NCBI RefSeq assembly: GCF_000308755.1 | Contig: NZ_BAGF01000045.1 | Location: 1 to 64,000, forward strand | Length of the DNA: 64,000 nt | Direction of reading: 5' to 3' | From: Nocardia pneumoniae NBRC 100136 | GTDB lineage: Bacteria; Actinomycetota; Actinomycetes; Mycobacteriales; Mycobacteriaceae | Part shown: positions 26,992-37,549 of the stretch, one piece after another | Layout: every line of letters begins with the position of its first letter | Numbering within the stretch: the stretch's first letter is position 1 | The notes under the pieces: generated by a model | Seen by the model: the letters and a program-made list of their open reading frames with translations, nothing else | Databases searched by the model: none | What the model was told of the DNA's origin: nothing | Translations under genes and position numbers: made by a program

Positions 26992-27007
26992 TTACCACGC
27001 GTGGTAA
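26992..27007. promoter_or_regulatory. 16-bp perfect palindrome, candidate operator
   Basis: TTACCACGCGTGGTAA is a perfect palindrome in the 200-base divergent region between the khtT-like gene and the acyltransferase gene. Its size and form suit a dimeric repressor such as a TetR- or GntR-type protein. The nearest TetR gene is at 30717-31352, but no copy of this site was seen upstream of it. Confidence 0.5.
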
Positions 27008-27088
27008 GAGAAATGGCGTGTCTCGTACATCAGCTCGTCGCCTAGCCGTCACTTCCGGCTGCCGATCCGGCCGCGGCGCGCGAGTCCT

Positions 27089-29191
27089 GTGACGGTCGCC
27101 CGTGTGGTGAGCCGGTTGCGACGACCGGGTGCGGTCGTCGTCGCGGCGGCACCGCCGCCGGGCGCGAACGACGATGGCTACCGGCACGATCTGGACGGGC
27201 TGCGCGGGGTGGCGATCGCGCTGGTGGTCGCGTTCCACATCTGGTTCGGACGGGTCTCGGGCGGGGTGGACGTCTTCCTGGTCCTGTCCGGGTTCTTCTT
27301 CACCGGCTCGCTGCTGCGCGGCGCGGAATCCACGGGCACGGTCCCGGTGCTGCGCACCACGCGCAGGCTTGCTCGTAGATTGCTACCGGCCCTGGTGACC
27401 GTGCTCGCCGCGGTCGTCGCCGCGACCGTTGCGCTGCGTCCGTTCACCCAGTGGGGCGAGATCGCCGCGCAGACGCTGGCGTCGCTGCTGTACTGCCAGA
27501 ACTGGTATCTGGCGCTGTCCTGGTCGGACTACCTGGCCGCTGATCCGTCCGTGAGCCCGCTGCAACATCTGTGGTCGATGGCGGTGCAGGCGCAGTTCTA
27601 CCTGGCCGCTTTGCTCGGTGTGGCGCTCACGGCGCGGCTGTGCAGGCGGCTCGTGGGGTCCGCCGCGCTGCGGCCGGTTCTGGCGCTCGTCCTCGCGGCG
27701 GTCACGGTGGCCTCCTTCGTCTACGCGGCGCACGGCACTGCCGTGTACCAGGGCTGGAACTACTACGACAGCTTCGCGCGCGCCTGGGAGCTGCTGGCCG
27801 GTGCTCTGGCGGCGGTCGTGGCGCGCTGGCTGTCGCCCCCGCGGCCGGTGCGCGTCGCCGCGGCCGTGCTCGGCGTGATCGCGGTGCTGACCTGCGGCTG
27901 GCTGATCGACGGCGCCGACCGTTTTCCCGGTCCGGCGGCGCTGGTTCCGGTGGGCGCCGCGCTGGCGTTGATCGTGGCGGGCAACAATCTGCCCGCCGGT
28001 TCGCGCCCCCTGCCCAACCGTCTGCTCGGCGCGGCGGGCGCCGTGCGGCTGGGCGCGCTGGCCTACGCGCTGTACCTGTGGCACTGGCCGATCCTGGTCT
28101 TCGTTCTCGCGCGGACCGGAACCGCCACCGTTGGTCTCGTCGGCGGACTCGGCGTCATCGCGGCGTCGCTGGTGCTGGCCTACCTGACGAACAGGTTCGT
28201 CGAAGAGCCGCTGCGGATACGATCGGCCGACCGGGCACCCGCTCGCACCGGCCGAACCGGCCGGATGGTCGTCGCGCTCGGCCTCGCCGTGCTCACGATA
28301 TCGGTGGGCGAACACGTGGTGACCCGGATGAATCCGCCGGAGGCGGTGGCCCTGCTGGATCCGGCGCACTATCCGGGAGCCGAAGCGCTGGTCAATGGGG
28401 CGAGCACGCCGCAGGTGCGGATGCGTCCGACCGTATACGAAGCCCCCGCGGACCTCGCCTATCCGGCGCGCGACGGCTGCATCGCCGACTGGGACACCCG
28501 CGACGTCATCACCTGCACCTATGGCGACGCAGACGCGCACCGCACGGTGGCGGTGGTGGGCAGTTCACACGCCGAACACTGGGTGCCCGCCCTGGACGTG
28601 CTGGCCCGCAAGCACGGCTTCCGCGTCGAGGTCTACCTGAAGATGGGCTGCCCGCTGACCGTGGCGGCGGAACCGAGGTACAAGGGCGAGGCCATCCCGG
28701 ACTGCCGCGACTGGTCCGTCGAGGTGATCGACCGCTTAGCGGTGGACCGGCCGGAGTGGGTGTTCACCACAGCGACCCGCCCACGCGACGGTGTCGGCGA
28801 CGAAACCCCGGCGGATTATCTGGACGTGTGGTCGCAATTGGCCGAGCGCGGGCTCAACGTGCTGGCCATTCGCGACACTCCGTGGCTGCGCCGCGACGGC
28901 GTGCGGTATCGGGCGATCGATTGCCTCGCGCAGCAGGGCGACCGGATCAGCTGCGGCATGCCGCGCACGGCCGCACTGGACGAGGTCAATCCGGCCCTGC
29001 AGTTCGCCGCCTCGTTCCCCAACGTATTCCCGCTGGACCTTTCCGACGCGGTCTGCGAACGCGAGGTGTGCGCGGTCGCCGAAGGCAACATCTTGATCTA
29101 TCACGACGAGCACCACCTCACGGCCAGCTACTCGCGATCGCTCGCCCCGGAGCTGGGCAGGCAGTTGTCGCCGATCCTCGGCTGGTGGTGA
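27089..29191 (+). CDS. OafA/YrhL-type membrane acyltransferase with SGNH domain
   Basis: 700 residues in two parts. Residues ~30-385 are an acyltransferase-3 membrane domain starting DLDGLRGVAIALVVAFHIWF (catalytic His) and GGVDVFLVLSGFF, with about ten spans. After an eleventh span at ~395 comes an extracytoplasmic SGNH hydrolase-like domain with VVGSSHAEHW (about 488-497; catalytic Ser) and DEHHLTASYS near the C terminus (catalytic Asp/His). Such proteins O-acetylate cell-surface polysaccharides, taking acetyl-CoA from inside and passing acyl groups outside. GTG start; stop lies 9 bases from the convergent glycosyltransferase stop. Confidence 0.92.
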   Translation: MTVARVVSRLRRPGAVVVAAAPPPGANDDGYRHDLDGLRGVAIALVVAFHIWFGRVSGGVDVFLVLSGFFFTGSLLRGAESTGTVPVLRTTRRLARRLLPALVTVLAAVVAATVALRPFTQWGEIAAQTLASLLYCQNWYLALSWSDYLAADPSVSPLQHLWSMAVQAQFYLAALLGVALTARLCRRLVGSAALRPVLALVLAAVTVASFVYAAHGTAVYQGWNYYDSFARAWELLAGALAAVVARWLSPPRPVRVAAAVLGVIAVLTCGWLIDGADRFPGPAALVPVGAALALIVAGNNLPAGSRPLPNRLLGAAGAVRLGALAYALYLWHWPILVFVLARTGTATVGLVGGLGVIAASLVLAYLTNRFVEEPLRIRSADRAPARTGRTGRMVVALGLAVLTISVGEHVVTRMNPPEAVALLDPAHYPGAEALVNGASTPQVRMRPTVYEAPADLAYPARDGCIADWDTRDVITCTYGDADAHRTVAVVGSSHAEHWVPALDVLARKHGFRVEVYLKMGCPLTVAAEPRYKGEAIPDCRDWSVEVIDRLAVDRPEWVFTTATRPRDGVGDETPADYLDVWSQLAERGLNVLAIRDTPWLRRDGVRYRAIDCLAQQGDRISCGMPRTAALDEVNPALQFAASFPNVFPLDLSDAVCEREVCAVAEGNILIYHDEHHLTASYSRSLAPELGRQLSPILGWW

Positions 29192-29200
29192 CGCGGCGGG

Positions 29201-30727
29201 TCAGTTCAGCCGCAGCATGTCCGGCCATGCCTGCGACCACGGCGTGCGCGGTCGCGCGCACCGCCAGAGGGTGACACCGCGCGTGACGCCCGGGAAGCCG
29301 AGCCGGGCGTCGACGCGTCCGATCGAGCTCACCTCGGCACAGTGCGCTCGGACATCCTCCTCGGCGCCGCCCACCCACAGGACCGTGGTCGCGTCGTCCG
29401 GCGGCGTGCCGAAGTAGCCGAAACCGCGGTTGGGGCTGTAGACGGCGGGCAGGCCGTAGGCCGTCCGGTAGACATCCAGCGCACTCGCTTGCCAATACGA
29501 ATCGGCGACCACCACGGCCGACGCCCGCTCCGGTTCCGGCAGTGCGCGGTAGGCGGCCGCAGTCTCCGCCGCGAGTTCCGACCAGCCGAAACGCCCGTAG
29601 ACCGCGATCTCCAAACCCGCCTGGGTCTGGGTGTCCACGGACTCGATCTTCGATTCCGGGCGCAAGGGCAGCGAGAACACGACCAGCGCGGTGGACAACG
29701 CGACGGCGGCGGCGGTGGCGATCCCGCGCGTACGCCCCCGGTTCTGCGTCCAGCGCACCGCGCCCACGGCGATCAGCGCGCCGTAGCAGCCCGCGGCGTA
29801 GTACGGGCGTCCGTCGGTCGCGACGAAGATCGCGATCAACACCAGCGGCAGCAGCCCGAGAAACCGGTAGGGCCGCCAGGATTCGGCTCGAAACAGCGTC
29901 CACACCGCGTAGATCAGCAACAGGCCGCCGAGCAATCCCGCCGACGCCAGCGCCAGCGGCAGCCAGACGTAACGGCCGCCGATCGTGGCCTGCTCCGCGG
30001 CGACCACTCCCCCGAGACGCAGCTGCGGCCATCCGTGCGCTGCCTGCCAGATCAGGCTGGGCGCCGTGGCAAACGCGACGATCCCCGCGCCCCACCACAG
30101 GGATGGGCGGCGCAGCAACTCACGAGGTCCGTAGCACGCCACACCGATCGCGATCGCGATCCAGAAGAACGGAATCAGCCACTTGACCTGCATATCCACC
30201 GCGGTGACCAGCGCCGCCGCCAGCAGCAAGCCGTCGCGGCGGGTGCGGACCCAGCGGATCACCAGCCAGCTGACCACCACCCACAACGCGGTGTCGATCG
30301 TGTTGGTGGCCAGCTGGTCGCCCTGCACCAGCAGAAACGGCGACGTGGCGTACGCCGCGGCGGCCAGCACCTGCGCGGCGCGGGTGCCGCCGAACTCCCG
30401 GGCGATCTGCGCCGTCACCACCACCGCGGCCACGGTGACCAGCACGGCCGGGATTCGCAGTGCCACCAGGGAACCCGGGGCGAGCAGATCCATCATCCGG
30501 GCGATCGCGGGCACCAGGGGCCCCTGGTCGGCGTAGCTGACCACCAGCCTGCGTCCCGCGGCGACGAAATACAGTTCGTCGCCGAAGAATCCGTACCGCC
30601 CGATCGAGACCAGCAGCGCCAGCGCGGCAAGCGCGGCCACCGCGCCGACACCGCCGAGCGCGAAGGGCGGCAGGGGCTTCCCGGAATCCGTCCGGCTGCG
30701 TTCGGTATCCAGTACCTCAGTCATCAT
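29201..30727 (-). CDS. GT39/ArnT-like membrane glycosyltransferase
   Basis: 508 residues with about eleven spans. The first periplasmic loop has the hallmark Asp-Glu (FFGDELYFVAAGRR, Asp50-Glu51) of polyprenyl-phosphate-sugar-dependent GT-C enzymes of the PMT/ArnT group. The C-terminal ~130 residues form a soluble extracytoplasmic domain (VVADSYWQASALDVYRTAYG). It would transfer a sugar from a lipid carrier to an envelope acceptor. Its first 11 bases overlap the end of the TetR gene, so the two are translationally linked. Confidence 0.85.
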   Translation of the reverse strand: MMTEVLDTERSRTDSGKPLPPFALGGVGAVAALAALALLVSIGRYGFFGDELYFVAAGRRLVVSYADQGPLVPAIARMMDLLAPGSLVALRIPAVLVTVAAVVVTAQIAREFGGTRAAQVLAAAAYATSPFLLVQGDQLATNTIDTALWVVVSWLVIRWVRTRRDGLLLAAALVTAVDMQVKWLIPFFWIAIAIGVACYGPRELLRRPSLWWGAGIVAFATAPSLIWQAAHGWPQLRLGGVVAAEQATIGGRYVWLPLALASAGLLGGLLLIYAVWTLFRAESWRPYRFLGLLPLVLIAIFVATDGRPYYAAGCYGALIAVGAVRWTQNRGRTRGIATAAAVALSTALVVFSLPLRPESKIESVDTQTQAGLEIAVYGRFGWSELAAETAAAYRALPEPERASAVVVADSYWQASALDVYRTAYGLPAVYSPNRGFGYFGTPPDDATTVLWVGGAEEDVRAHCAEVSSIGRVDARLGFPGVTRGVTLWRCARPRTPWSQAWPDMLRLN

Positions 30728-31352
30728 CGGCCGCCTTCCGCGTCGCCATGTCGAACAACGTGCACAGATGCGCGGAATACGCGTCTATCGGGAAGTCCGG
30801 TTCCCGCACCGCGCGTCCGGCAGCGCCATCGATGGCGTCGCGAATCGACTTGGCCATCAACAGCGGATCGAACTGCCCGAACTCGCCGCCGCGCTGTCCC
30901 TCGGTGAGGATGTCGACAAGCGGGACGATGATGTCGCGTTCCCCGTCGGCGGACGCGAACCTCGGATGGCCGTCGGCGTCACGCAGATTCGTCACGACCT
31001 CGACGAGCGCGGCCACGTACGTGGTGTTCGCGGCGATGAAGCCGAGATTCGATTCGAGGTAGGCCAGCAGCTGGGCACGCGCGCCGACGGCCGCGCCCAC
31101 CCGCGGCGCGATGTACTCCGCCGCCGAGACGTACAGCTGGATCACCAGCTGCGTCATCAGATCGTCTTTCCCCGCGAAGTGATAGGAGATGACGCCCTTG
31201 GAAATTCCGGCGTGCTCGGCGATTCGCGCCAGCGACGCGTTGCCGTACCCGACCTCGGAAATCACCTCCACCGCCGCGGCGATGATCTGCCGCCGCCGCG
31301 CCTCCTCGATGAACGACCTCCGTTGGCCGCCCGACTCATTTTCTGGCCGCAT
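30717..31352 (-). CDS. TetR-family transcriptional regulator
   Basis: 211 residues. The DNA-binding domain covers about 12-65: RRRQIIAAAVEVISEVGYGNASL, IAEHAGISKGVISYHFAGKDDL. The C-terminal ligand domain is not recognisable beyond the fold. It overlaps and precedes the glycosyltransferase gene, which it probably controls along with itself. TAAAAT lies 6 bases before ATG 31352, indicating a leaderless start; a repressor site may overlap this position. Confidence 0.92.
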   Translation of the reverse strand: MRPENESGGQRRSFIEEARRRQIIAAAVEVISEVGYGNASLARIAEHAGISKGVISYHFAGKDDLMTQLVIQLYVSAAEYIAPRVGAAVGARAQLLAYLESNLGFIAANTTYVAALVEVVTNLRDADGHPRFASADGERDIIVPLVDILTEGQRGGEFGQFDPLLMAKSIRDAIDGAAGRAVREPDFPIDAYSAHLCTLFDMATRKAADDD

Positions 31353-31358
31353 GGTCAG

Positions 31359-31364
31359 ATTTTA
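31359..31364 (-). promoter_or_regulatory. -10 element TAAAAT of TetR gene
   Basis: TAAAAT, one of the few AT-rich hexamers in the region, ends 6 bases before ATG 31352 on the minus strand. Confidence 0.5.
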
Positions 31365-31386
31365 GCACGGGCGGCCAATACGCGGC

Positions 31387-31764
31387 CTAACGCGCGGCGG
31401 CTCGCGCGGCATCGAATGGCGCGCGATCGAAGATGATCCGGATATGCGTGATCCGGCCATCGACGACGGTGTGGCATTCGGCGGCAGGCGCGCTCGGGAC
31501 CGGAACGGTTGCGGTGTCATACATCAGCAGCGCGGTGCGGTCGTCGCCGAACGACGCCAGCAATGTCGCGTCGATCAGGAGATCCCTGCGGAACGGTTCG
31601 AGGAAGCCGCGGAATGCCGCAACCCCCGCCAACCGCCCCGAGGGCGCATCGCAGACGATGTCGTCGGCGAGATACGTCATCGCCCTGTCGAAGTCGAGTC
31701 CGGTCCAGGCGTGGTAGAAGGCCAGCGAGGTCCGCAAGGCAGCGCTGTCGGTGGGGTGGGACAT
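31387..31764 (-). CDS. SnoaL-like (NTF2-fold) protein
   Basis: A 125-residue SnoaL/NTF2-like protein: SLAFYHAWTGLDFDRAMTYLADDIVCDAPSGRLAGVAAFRGF is the family N-terminal pattern in two parts, followed by LIDATLLASFGDDRTALLMYDT and HTVVDGRITHIRIIFD. These act as small enzymes or ligand sinks; substrate is unknown. GGAAAGGAAAC before ATG 31764 gives a ribosome binding site. It is divergent (108 bases) from an ECF sigma factor that itself ends in a SnoaL domain. Confidence 0.88.
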   Translation of the reverse strand: MSHPTDSAALRTSLAFYHAWTGLDFDRAMTYLADDIVCDAPSGRLAGVAAFRGFLEPFRRDLLIDATLLASFGDDRTALLMYDTATVPVPSAPAAECHTVVDGRITHIRIIFDRAPFDAARAAAR

Positions 31765-31872
31765 GGTGTTTCCTTTCCGTGGACGCATCGGTTCGAGGCC
31801 GTGCAATTCGTACTGACACCACAGGCGAGCGGGACGGAACGCGCCGCGTGGAAGAAATCTCGGCATGACACG

Positions 31873-32889
31873 ATGACCGGTGTGCAACGGACCCCGCTGG
31901 ACCAAGCGCGCGCTGGCGACGAGCAGGCTTTTCGCGCTCTCGTCGATCCGTACCGGCGCGAGCTCGAGCTGCACTGTTATCGCTTGCTCGGCTCGCTCAC
32001 CGATGCCGAGGACATGGTGCAGGAGACCCTCTTGGCGGCCTGGCGGGGCCTGGCGGGGTTCGAGGAGCGCTCCTCGGTGCGCACTTGGCTGTACCGCATC
32101 GCGACCAACCGCTGCCTCAACGCGCAGCGGGATGCCCGTCGGCGGCGACCACCCGAGCCGACGCCGCCGTTTCGGCCGCCAGAGCCCACTCGACGGGGTG
32201 AATTCCGCTGGTTGCAGCCCTATCCGGACAGCAGGCTCGACGTCGCCGATCCGGAGCCCGGTCCCGAAGCCAGGTACCAGGCCGCCGAAGCGGTCGAGCT
32301 GGCTTTCGTCGCGGGGCTGCAGCGGCTACCGCCGCGCCAAGCCGCCACCCTGGTGCTGCGCGACGTACTCGGTTTCCGCCTTGCCGAGGTGGCCGAACTC
32401 CTCGACAGCACACCGACCGTGGTCAAGGGCAGCCTGCAACGCGCACGCGCGACACTCGACCGGCACCGTGGTCGGCTCGACCGGCGGCCGCCCGCACCCG
32501 CCGAACTCGACCTCGCCCGGCGTTTCGCGGAGGCCTACCTCGCGGGCGACGTCCACGGCGTGGTCGATCTGCTCACCGACGATGCTTGGCTGTCCATGCC
32601 GCCCGCACCGCATGAGTACCGCGGTCGGGACGCGATCGCCGCGTTCTTGGGCGCATCCATCGCCTACCGCGGCGAGCGGCGGGTCCACCTGGTCGGTGTC
32701 CGGGCCAACACCCAGCCCGCGTTCGGCGCCTACCTCGACGACCCGGCGCACCCGGTGGCGACTCCGGCCGGGCTGATCGTGCTGACTCTCGCAGGCGATC
32801 GGATCAGCGCGATCACTCGTTTCCATCTCGACGATCTCTACCCTCGGTTCGGGCTTCCCGGTCATCTGCCGACCTCGCCGCGGGCCTGA
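31873..32889 (+). CDS. ECF sigma factor with C-terminal SnoaL domain (SigG-like)
   Basis: 338 residues. Sigma-2 region about 10-80 (DEQAFRALVDPYRRELELHC, LLGSLTDAEDMVQETLLAAW, VRTWLYRIATNRCLNAQRDARR), a long Pro/Arg linker, sigma-4 about 135-200 (LPPRQAATLVLRDVLGFRLA, EVAELLDSTPTVVKGSLQRAR), and a SnoaL-like domain from ~205 to 325. Layout is that of the SigG/SigJ-type ECF groups, in which the C-terminal domain takes the place of an anti-sigma factor. ATG 31873 is chosen; a GTG at 31882 is an alternative. Target promoters are unknown. Confidence 0.9.
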   Translation: MTGVQRTPLDQARAGDEQAFRALVDPYRRELELHCYRLLGSLTDAEDMVQETLLAAWRGLAGFEERSSVRTWLYRIATNRCLNAQRDARRRRPPEPTPPFRPPEPTRRGEFRWLQPYPDSRLDVADPEPGPEARYQAAEAVELAFVAGLQRLPPRQAATLVLRDVLGFRLAEVAELLDSTPTVVKGSLQRARATLDRHRGRLDRRPPAPAELDLARRFAEAYLAGDVHGVVDLLTDDAWLSMPPAPHEYRGRDAIAAFLGASIAYRGERRVHLVGVRANTQPAFGAYLDDPAHPVATPAGLIVLTLAGDRISAITRFHLDDLYPRFGLPGHLPTSPRA

Positions 32890-32916
32890 GGCCGACTTAC
32901 TCACGAATGCGCGAGA

Positions 32917-32941
32917 GCCGCGCCTCCAATGGAGACGCGGC
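32917..32941. terminator. Bidirectional hairpin terminator
   Basis: Arms GCCGCGCCTCC and GGAGACGCGGC (one mismatch) with a 3-base loop, placed between the convergent sigma-factor and mpa stops. Confidence 0.6.
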
Positions 32942-32962
32942 CCTCGGTGATTCCGGCGAACC

Positions 32963-34723
32963 TTACAGGTACTGACCGGTGTTCGACTCGGTGTCGATGG
33001 CGCGGCTGGCGCTGGCGTTCTTGCCCGTGACCAGCGTGCGGATGTACACGATCCGCTCGCCCTTCTTGCCCGAGATGCGTGCCCAGTCATCCGGATTCGT
33101 GGTGTTGGGCAGGTCCTCGTTCTCGGAGAACTCGTCCACGATCGAATCGTAGAGATGCTGGATGCGCAGACCGGGGTTGCCGGTGTCGAGCACCGCCTTG
33201 ATGGCGTACTTCTTGGAGCGGTCCACGATGTTCTGGATCATGGCGCCGGAGTTGAAGTCCTTGAAGTACAGGACCTCCTTGTCACCGTTGGCGTAGGTGA
33301 CCTCCAGGAAGCGGTTGTCCTCGCTCTCGGCGTACATCCGGTCGACGACCCGCTCGATCATCGCGCGGATGCACAGCGCCTTGTCGCCGCCGAATTCGGC
33401 CAGATCGTCCTCGTGCAGCGGCAGGTCCTCGGTGAGGTACTTCGAGAAGATGTCCTGCGCCGATTCCGCGTCCGGACGCTCGATCTTGATCTTCACGTCC
33501 AGGCGGCCCGGGCGCAGGATGGCCGGATCGATCATGTCCTCGCGGTTGGAGGCGCCGATCACGATGACGTTCTCCAAGCCCTCGACACCGTCGATCTCCG
33601 ACAGCAGCTGCGGCACCACCGTGGTCTCCACGTCCGAGGAGACGCCGGAACCGCGGGTGCGGAAGATCGAGTCCATCTCGTCGAAGAACACGATCACCGG
33701 AGTTCCCTCGGACGCCTTCTCGCGAGCCCGCTGGAAGATGATACGGATGTGCCGCTCGGTCTCGCCGACGAACTTGTTCAGCAGCTCGGGGCCCTTGATG
33801 TTGAGGAAGTACGACTTGGCTTCCTTGGCATCCTCACCGCGCGCCTCGGCGATCTTCTTGGCCAGCGAGTTCGCCACCGCCTTGGCGATGAGCGTCTTAC
33901 CGCAGCCGGGCGGGCCGTAGAGCAGCACGCCCTTCGGCGGACGCAGCGCGTACTCACGGAAGAGGTCCTTGTGCAGGAACGGCAGCTCCACCGCGTCGCG
34001 GATCTGCTCGATCTGCCTGCCCAGACCGCCGATGTCGCTGTAGTCGACGTCCGGGACCTCTTCCAGCACGAGATCCTCGACCTCGGCCTTGGGGATGCGC
34101 TCGAAGGCGAATCCGGCCTTGGTGTCGACCAGGAGCGAGTCGCCCGGGCGCAGCTTCCGGATCGGGGAGTCGGGATCGTCCAGGTCGTCGAGTTCGGCGA
34201 TGTTGGCCAGCGGACCGGCCAGCCACACCACGCGCTCCTCGTCGGCATGCCCGACGACCAGGGCGCGACGTCCGTCGTCGAGGATCTCCCGCAGGGTTCC
34301 GATCTCGCCGACCGCGTCGTAGTGCCCGGCCTCGACGACGGTGAGCGCCTCGTTCAGGCGGACGGTCTGGCCGTACTCGAGCGTCGAGGTCTCGATATTC
34401 GGCGAACACGTCAACCGCATCTTGCGACCCGAAGTGAACACGTCGACCGTCTGATCGTCGTACACACCGATCAGAATCCCGTATCCGCTCGGTGGCTGAC
34501 CCAGCCGATCGACCTCCTCACGCAGCGCGACCAACTGCTGGCGCGCTTCCTTGAGTGTGTCCATCAGCTTCGTGTTGCGAATGGTCAGCGAATCGATGCG
34601 GGCTTCCAATTCCCGTGTGCGATCCGGCGAGTCGGCGAGTTGCCTTCGGAGTGCAGCCGCCTCGGCGCGTACTGCCTCGAGTTCTCTCCAGGCCGCCGAA
34701 TCCGAATTCTCGATGGGGCTCAT
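32963..34723 (-). CDS. mpa: Proteasomal AAA ATPase Mpa/ARC
   Basis: A 586-residue hexameric ATPase that captures pupylated proteins through its N-terminal coiled coil and threads them into the proteasome. Coiled coil about 12-75 ([19 protein letters not shown]), tandem OB domains about 80-220, AAA domain with Walker A GPPGCGKT at 270-277 and FFDEMDSIF. The C terminus GQYL is the motif that docks into PrcA pockets. ATG 34723 has GGGAGGAG at ideal spacing; an in-frame ATG 66 bases upstream (34789) is an alternative with a weaker site. Here mpa is 15 kb from dop, with unrelated genes between. Confidence 0.96.
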   Translation of the reverse strand: MSPIENSDSAAWRELEAVRAEAAALRRQLADSPDRTRELEARIDSLTIRNTKLMDTLKEARQQLVALREEVDRLGQPPSGYGILIGVYDDQTVDVFTSGRKMRLTCSPNIETSTLEYGQTVRLNEALTVVEAGHYDAVGEIGTLREILDDGRRALVVGHADEERVVWLAGPLANIAELDDLDDPDSPIRKLRPGDSLLVDTKAGFAFERIPKAEVEDLVLEEVPDVDYSDIGGLGRQIEQIRDAVELPFLHKDLFREYALRPPKGVLLYGPPGCGKTLIAKAVANSLAKKIAEARGEDAKEAKSYFLNIKGPELLNKFVGETERHIRIIFQRAREKASEGTPVIVFFDEMDSIFRTRGSGVSSDVETTVVPQLLSEIDGVEGLENVIVIGASNREDMIDPAILRPGRLDVKIKIERPDAESAQDIFSKYLTEDLPLHEDDLAEFGGDKALCIRAMIERVVDRMYAESEDNRFLEVTYANGDKEVLYFKDFNSGAMIQNIVDRSKKYAIKAVLDTGNPGLRIQHLYDSIVDEFSENEDLPNTTNPDDWARISGKKGERIVYIRTLVTGKNASASRAIDTESNTGQYL

Positions 34724-34838
34724 GTGCTGCTCCTCCCAGTCCCGGTCTATCAACGCTACCGGGCGCGACCCGTTCTCGCTTTCCGACATGGTTTCTTCGT
34801 GATCACATCTGGGCCGCGATCGGCCGCAGGACCACCAT

Positions 34839-34854
34839 GTTAGCCTGCCCTAAC
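34839..34854. promoter_or_regulatory. IdeR/DtxR-like iron box
   Basis: GTTAGCCTGCCCTAAC is an inverted repeat (GTTAG/CTAAC). It matches 13 of 15 bases of the right part of the recalled DtxR/IdeR consensus TTAGGTTAGCCTAACCTAA. It lies 48 bases before the lppK ATG and on the other side faces mpa, so either gene could respond to iron. Confidence 0.4.
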
Positions 34855-34901
34855 AAGATCTCGGCGAGCCTGCTCGCCACCGAGCCGAAAGGTTGCTGAC
34901 C

Positions 34902-35417
34902 ATGCTCCTTCCCGCCAGAACTCTGCGCGTTTCCGTTGCCACCGCCGCGGCTGCGCTGGCCATTTCCTGCGGCCTGGCGGCGTGCGGCTCCGACGACGAC
35001 TCCGCCGCCACGGCCACCTCGGCGGCGTCGGCCACCGCGACGTCGAGTACCCACGGCCACGGCGACCATGCGGCCGGAGCGCCGACCGCCGAGACGCTGC
35101 AGGCCGTGCTGGTCAAGCTCGCCGACCCGGCCGTGCCAACGGCCGAGAAGACGAAGCTGATCGTCAACGGCGAGCAGCGCACGGCGAACATCGACAAGAT
35201 GAACGCGGGCCTGCAGGGCTACGCGCTCACCTTCACGGTCGCCGACATCACCACCCAGGGCACTACCGCGAATGCGCAGGTGACCATCGCCTCCCCGCAC
35301 GGCTCCGCGCCCGCTGTGCCGCTGACCTGGGAAAACGTCGACGGAACCTGGAAGCTGTCGGACGCGAGCGGCTGCCTGCTGCTCGGCTTCGCGCAGGCGC
35401 CCTGCGTTCCCGCCTGA
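34902..35417 (+). CDS. lppK: Lipoprotein, MTB12/LppK-like
   Basis: 171 residues. A lipoprotein signal (VSVATAAAALAISCGLAACG) ends in lipobox LAAC, so the mature protein is anchored by its cysteine at about residue 29. A Ser/Thr/Ala-rich linker with a small His cluster (THGHGDH) follows, then a domain of the low-molecular-weight antigen MTB12 type (LVKLADPAVPTAEKTKLIV, WENVDGTWKLSDASGC). Position next to mpa and before trmI equals LppK (Rv2116). ATG 34902 follows AAAGG. Surface protein of unknown function; an iron-box-like site lies upstream. Confidence 0.85.
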   Translation: MLLPARTLRVSVATAAAALAISCGLAACGSDDDSAATATSAASATATSSTHGHGDHAAGAPTAETLQAVLVKLADPAVPTAEKTKLIVNGEQRTANIDKMNAGLQGYALTFTVADITTQGTTANAQVTIASPHGSAPAVPLTWENVDGTWKLSDASGCLLLGFAQAPCVPA

Positions 35418-35431
35418 GCCGGGCGCACCCG

Positions 35432-35462
35432 GCGGCCGGGCGACCGGCGCCCGCCCGGCCGC
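35432..35462. terminator. Bidirectional hairpin terminator
   Basis: Perfect 10-base arms (GCGGCCGGGC/GCCCGGCCGC) around an 11-base loop sit between the convergent lppK and trmI stops. Confidence 0.65.
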
Positions 35463-35464
35463 GC

Positions 35465-37285
<1,821 letters not shown>

Positions 37286-37506
37286 ACGGTCGACCCGTAT
37301 GCAGCAGGTCGGTCCGACGGTGGTGCCGTGTGCGCGGAGACGGGCGCGGCCACACGTACCGCCCGACAAGGCCGCGGCGTCGTGAACCCCGCGCCATGGA
37401 GAACGCCTTGCCGCCGATTTCTACCGGGTACCCGACCGAACCGGGGAGTGGCCCGGCATCGCCGATGCGGTTTCGGCGAACAACCTCCGCGAACACCCGA
37501 GCACAG

Positions 37507-37542
37507 GCCCGGGTACGGGATCTTCCGGCACCGTACCCGGGC
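37507..37542. terminator. Bidirectional hairpin terminator
   Basis: Perfect 12-base arms (GCCCGGGTACGG) with a 12-base loop, 7 bases from the yeiH-like stop and downstream of the convergent RecB-like gene. The remaining gap 37286-37506 shows no gene. Confidence 0.7.
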
Positions 37543-37549
37543 GTTGCGC

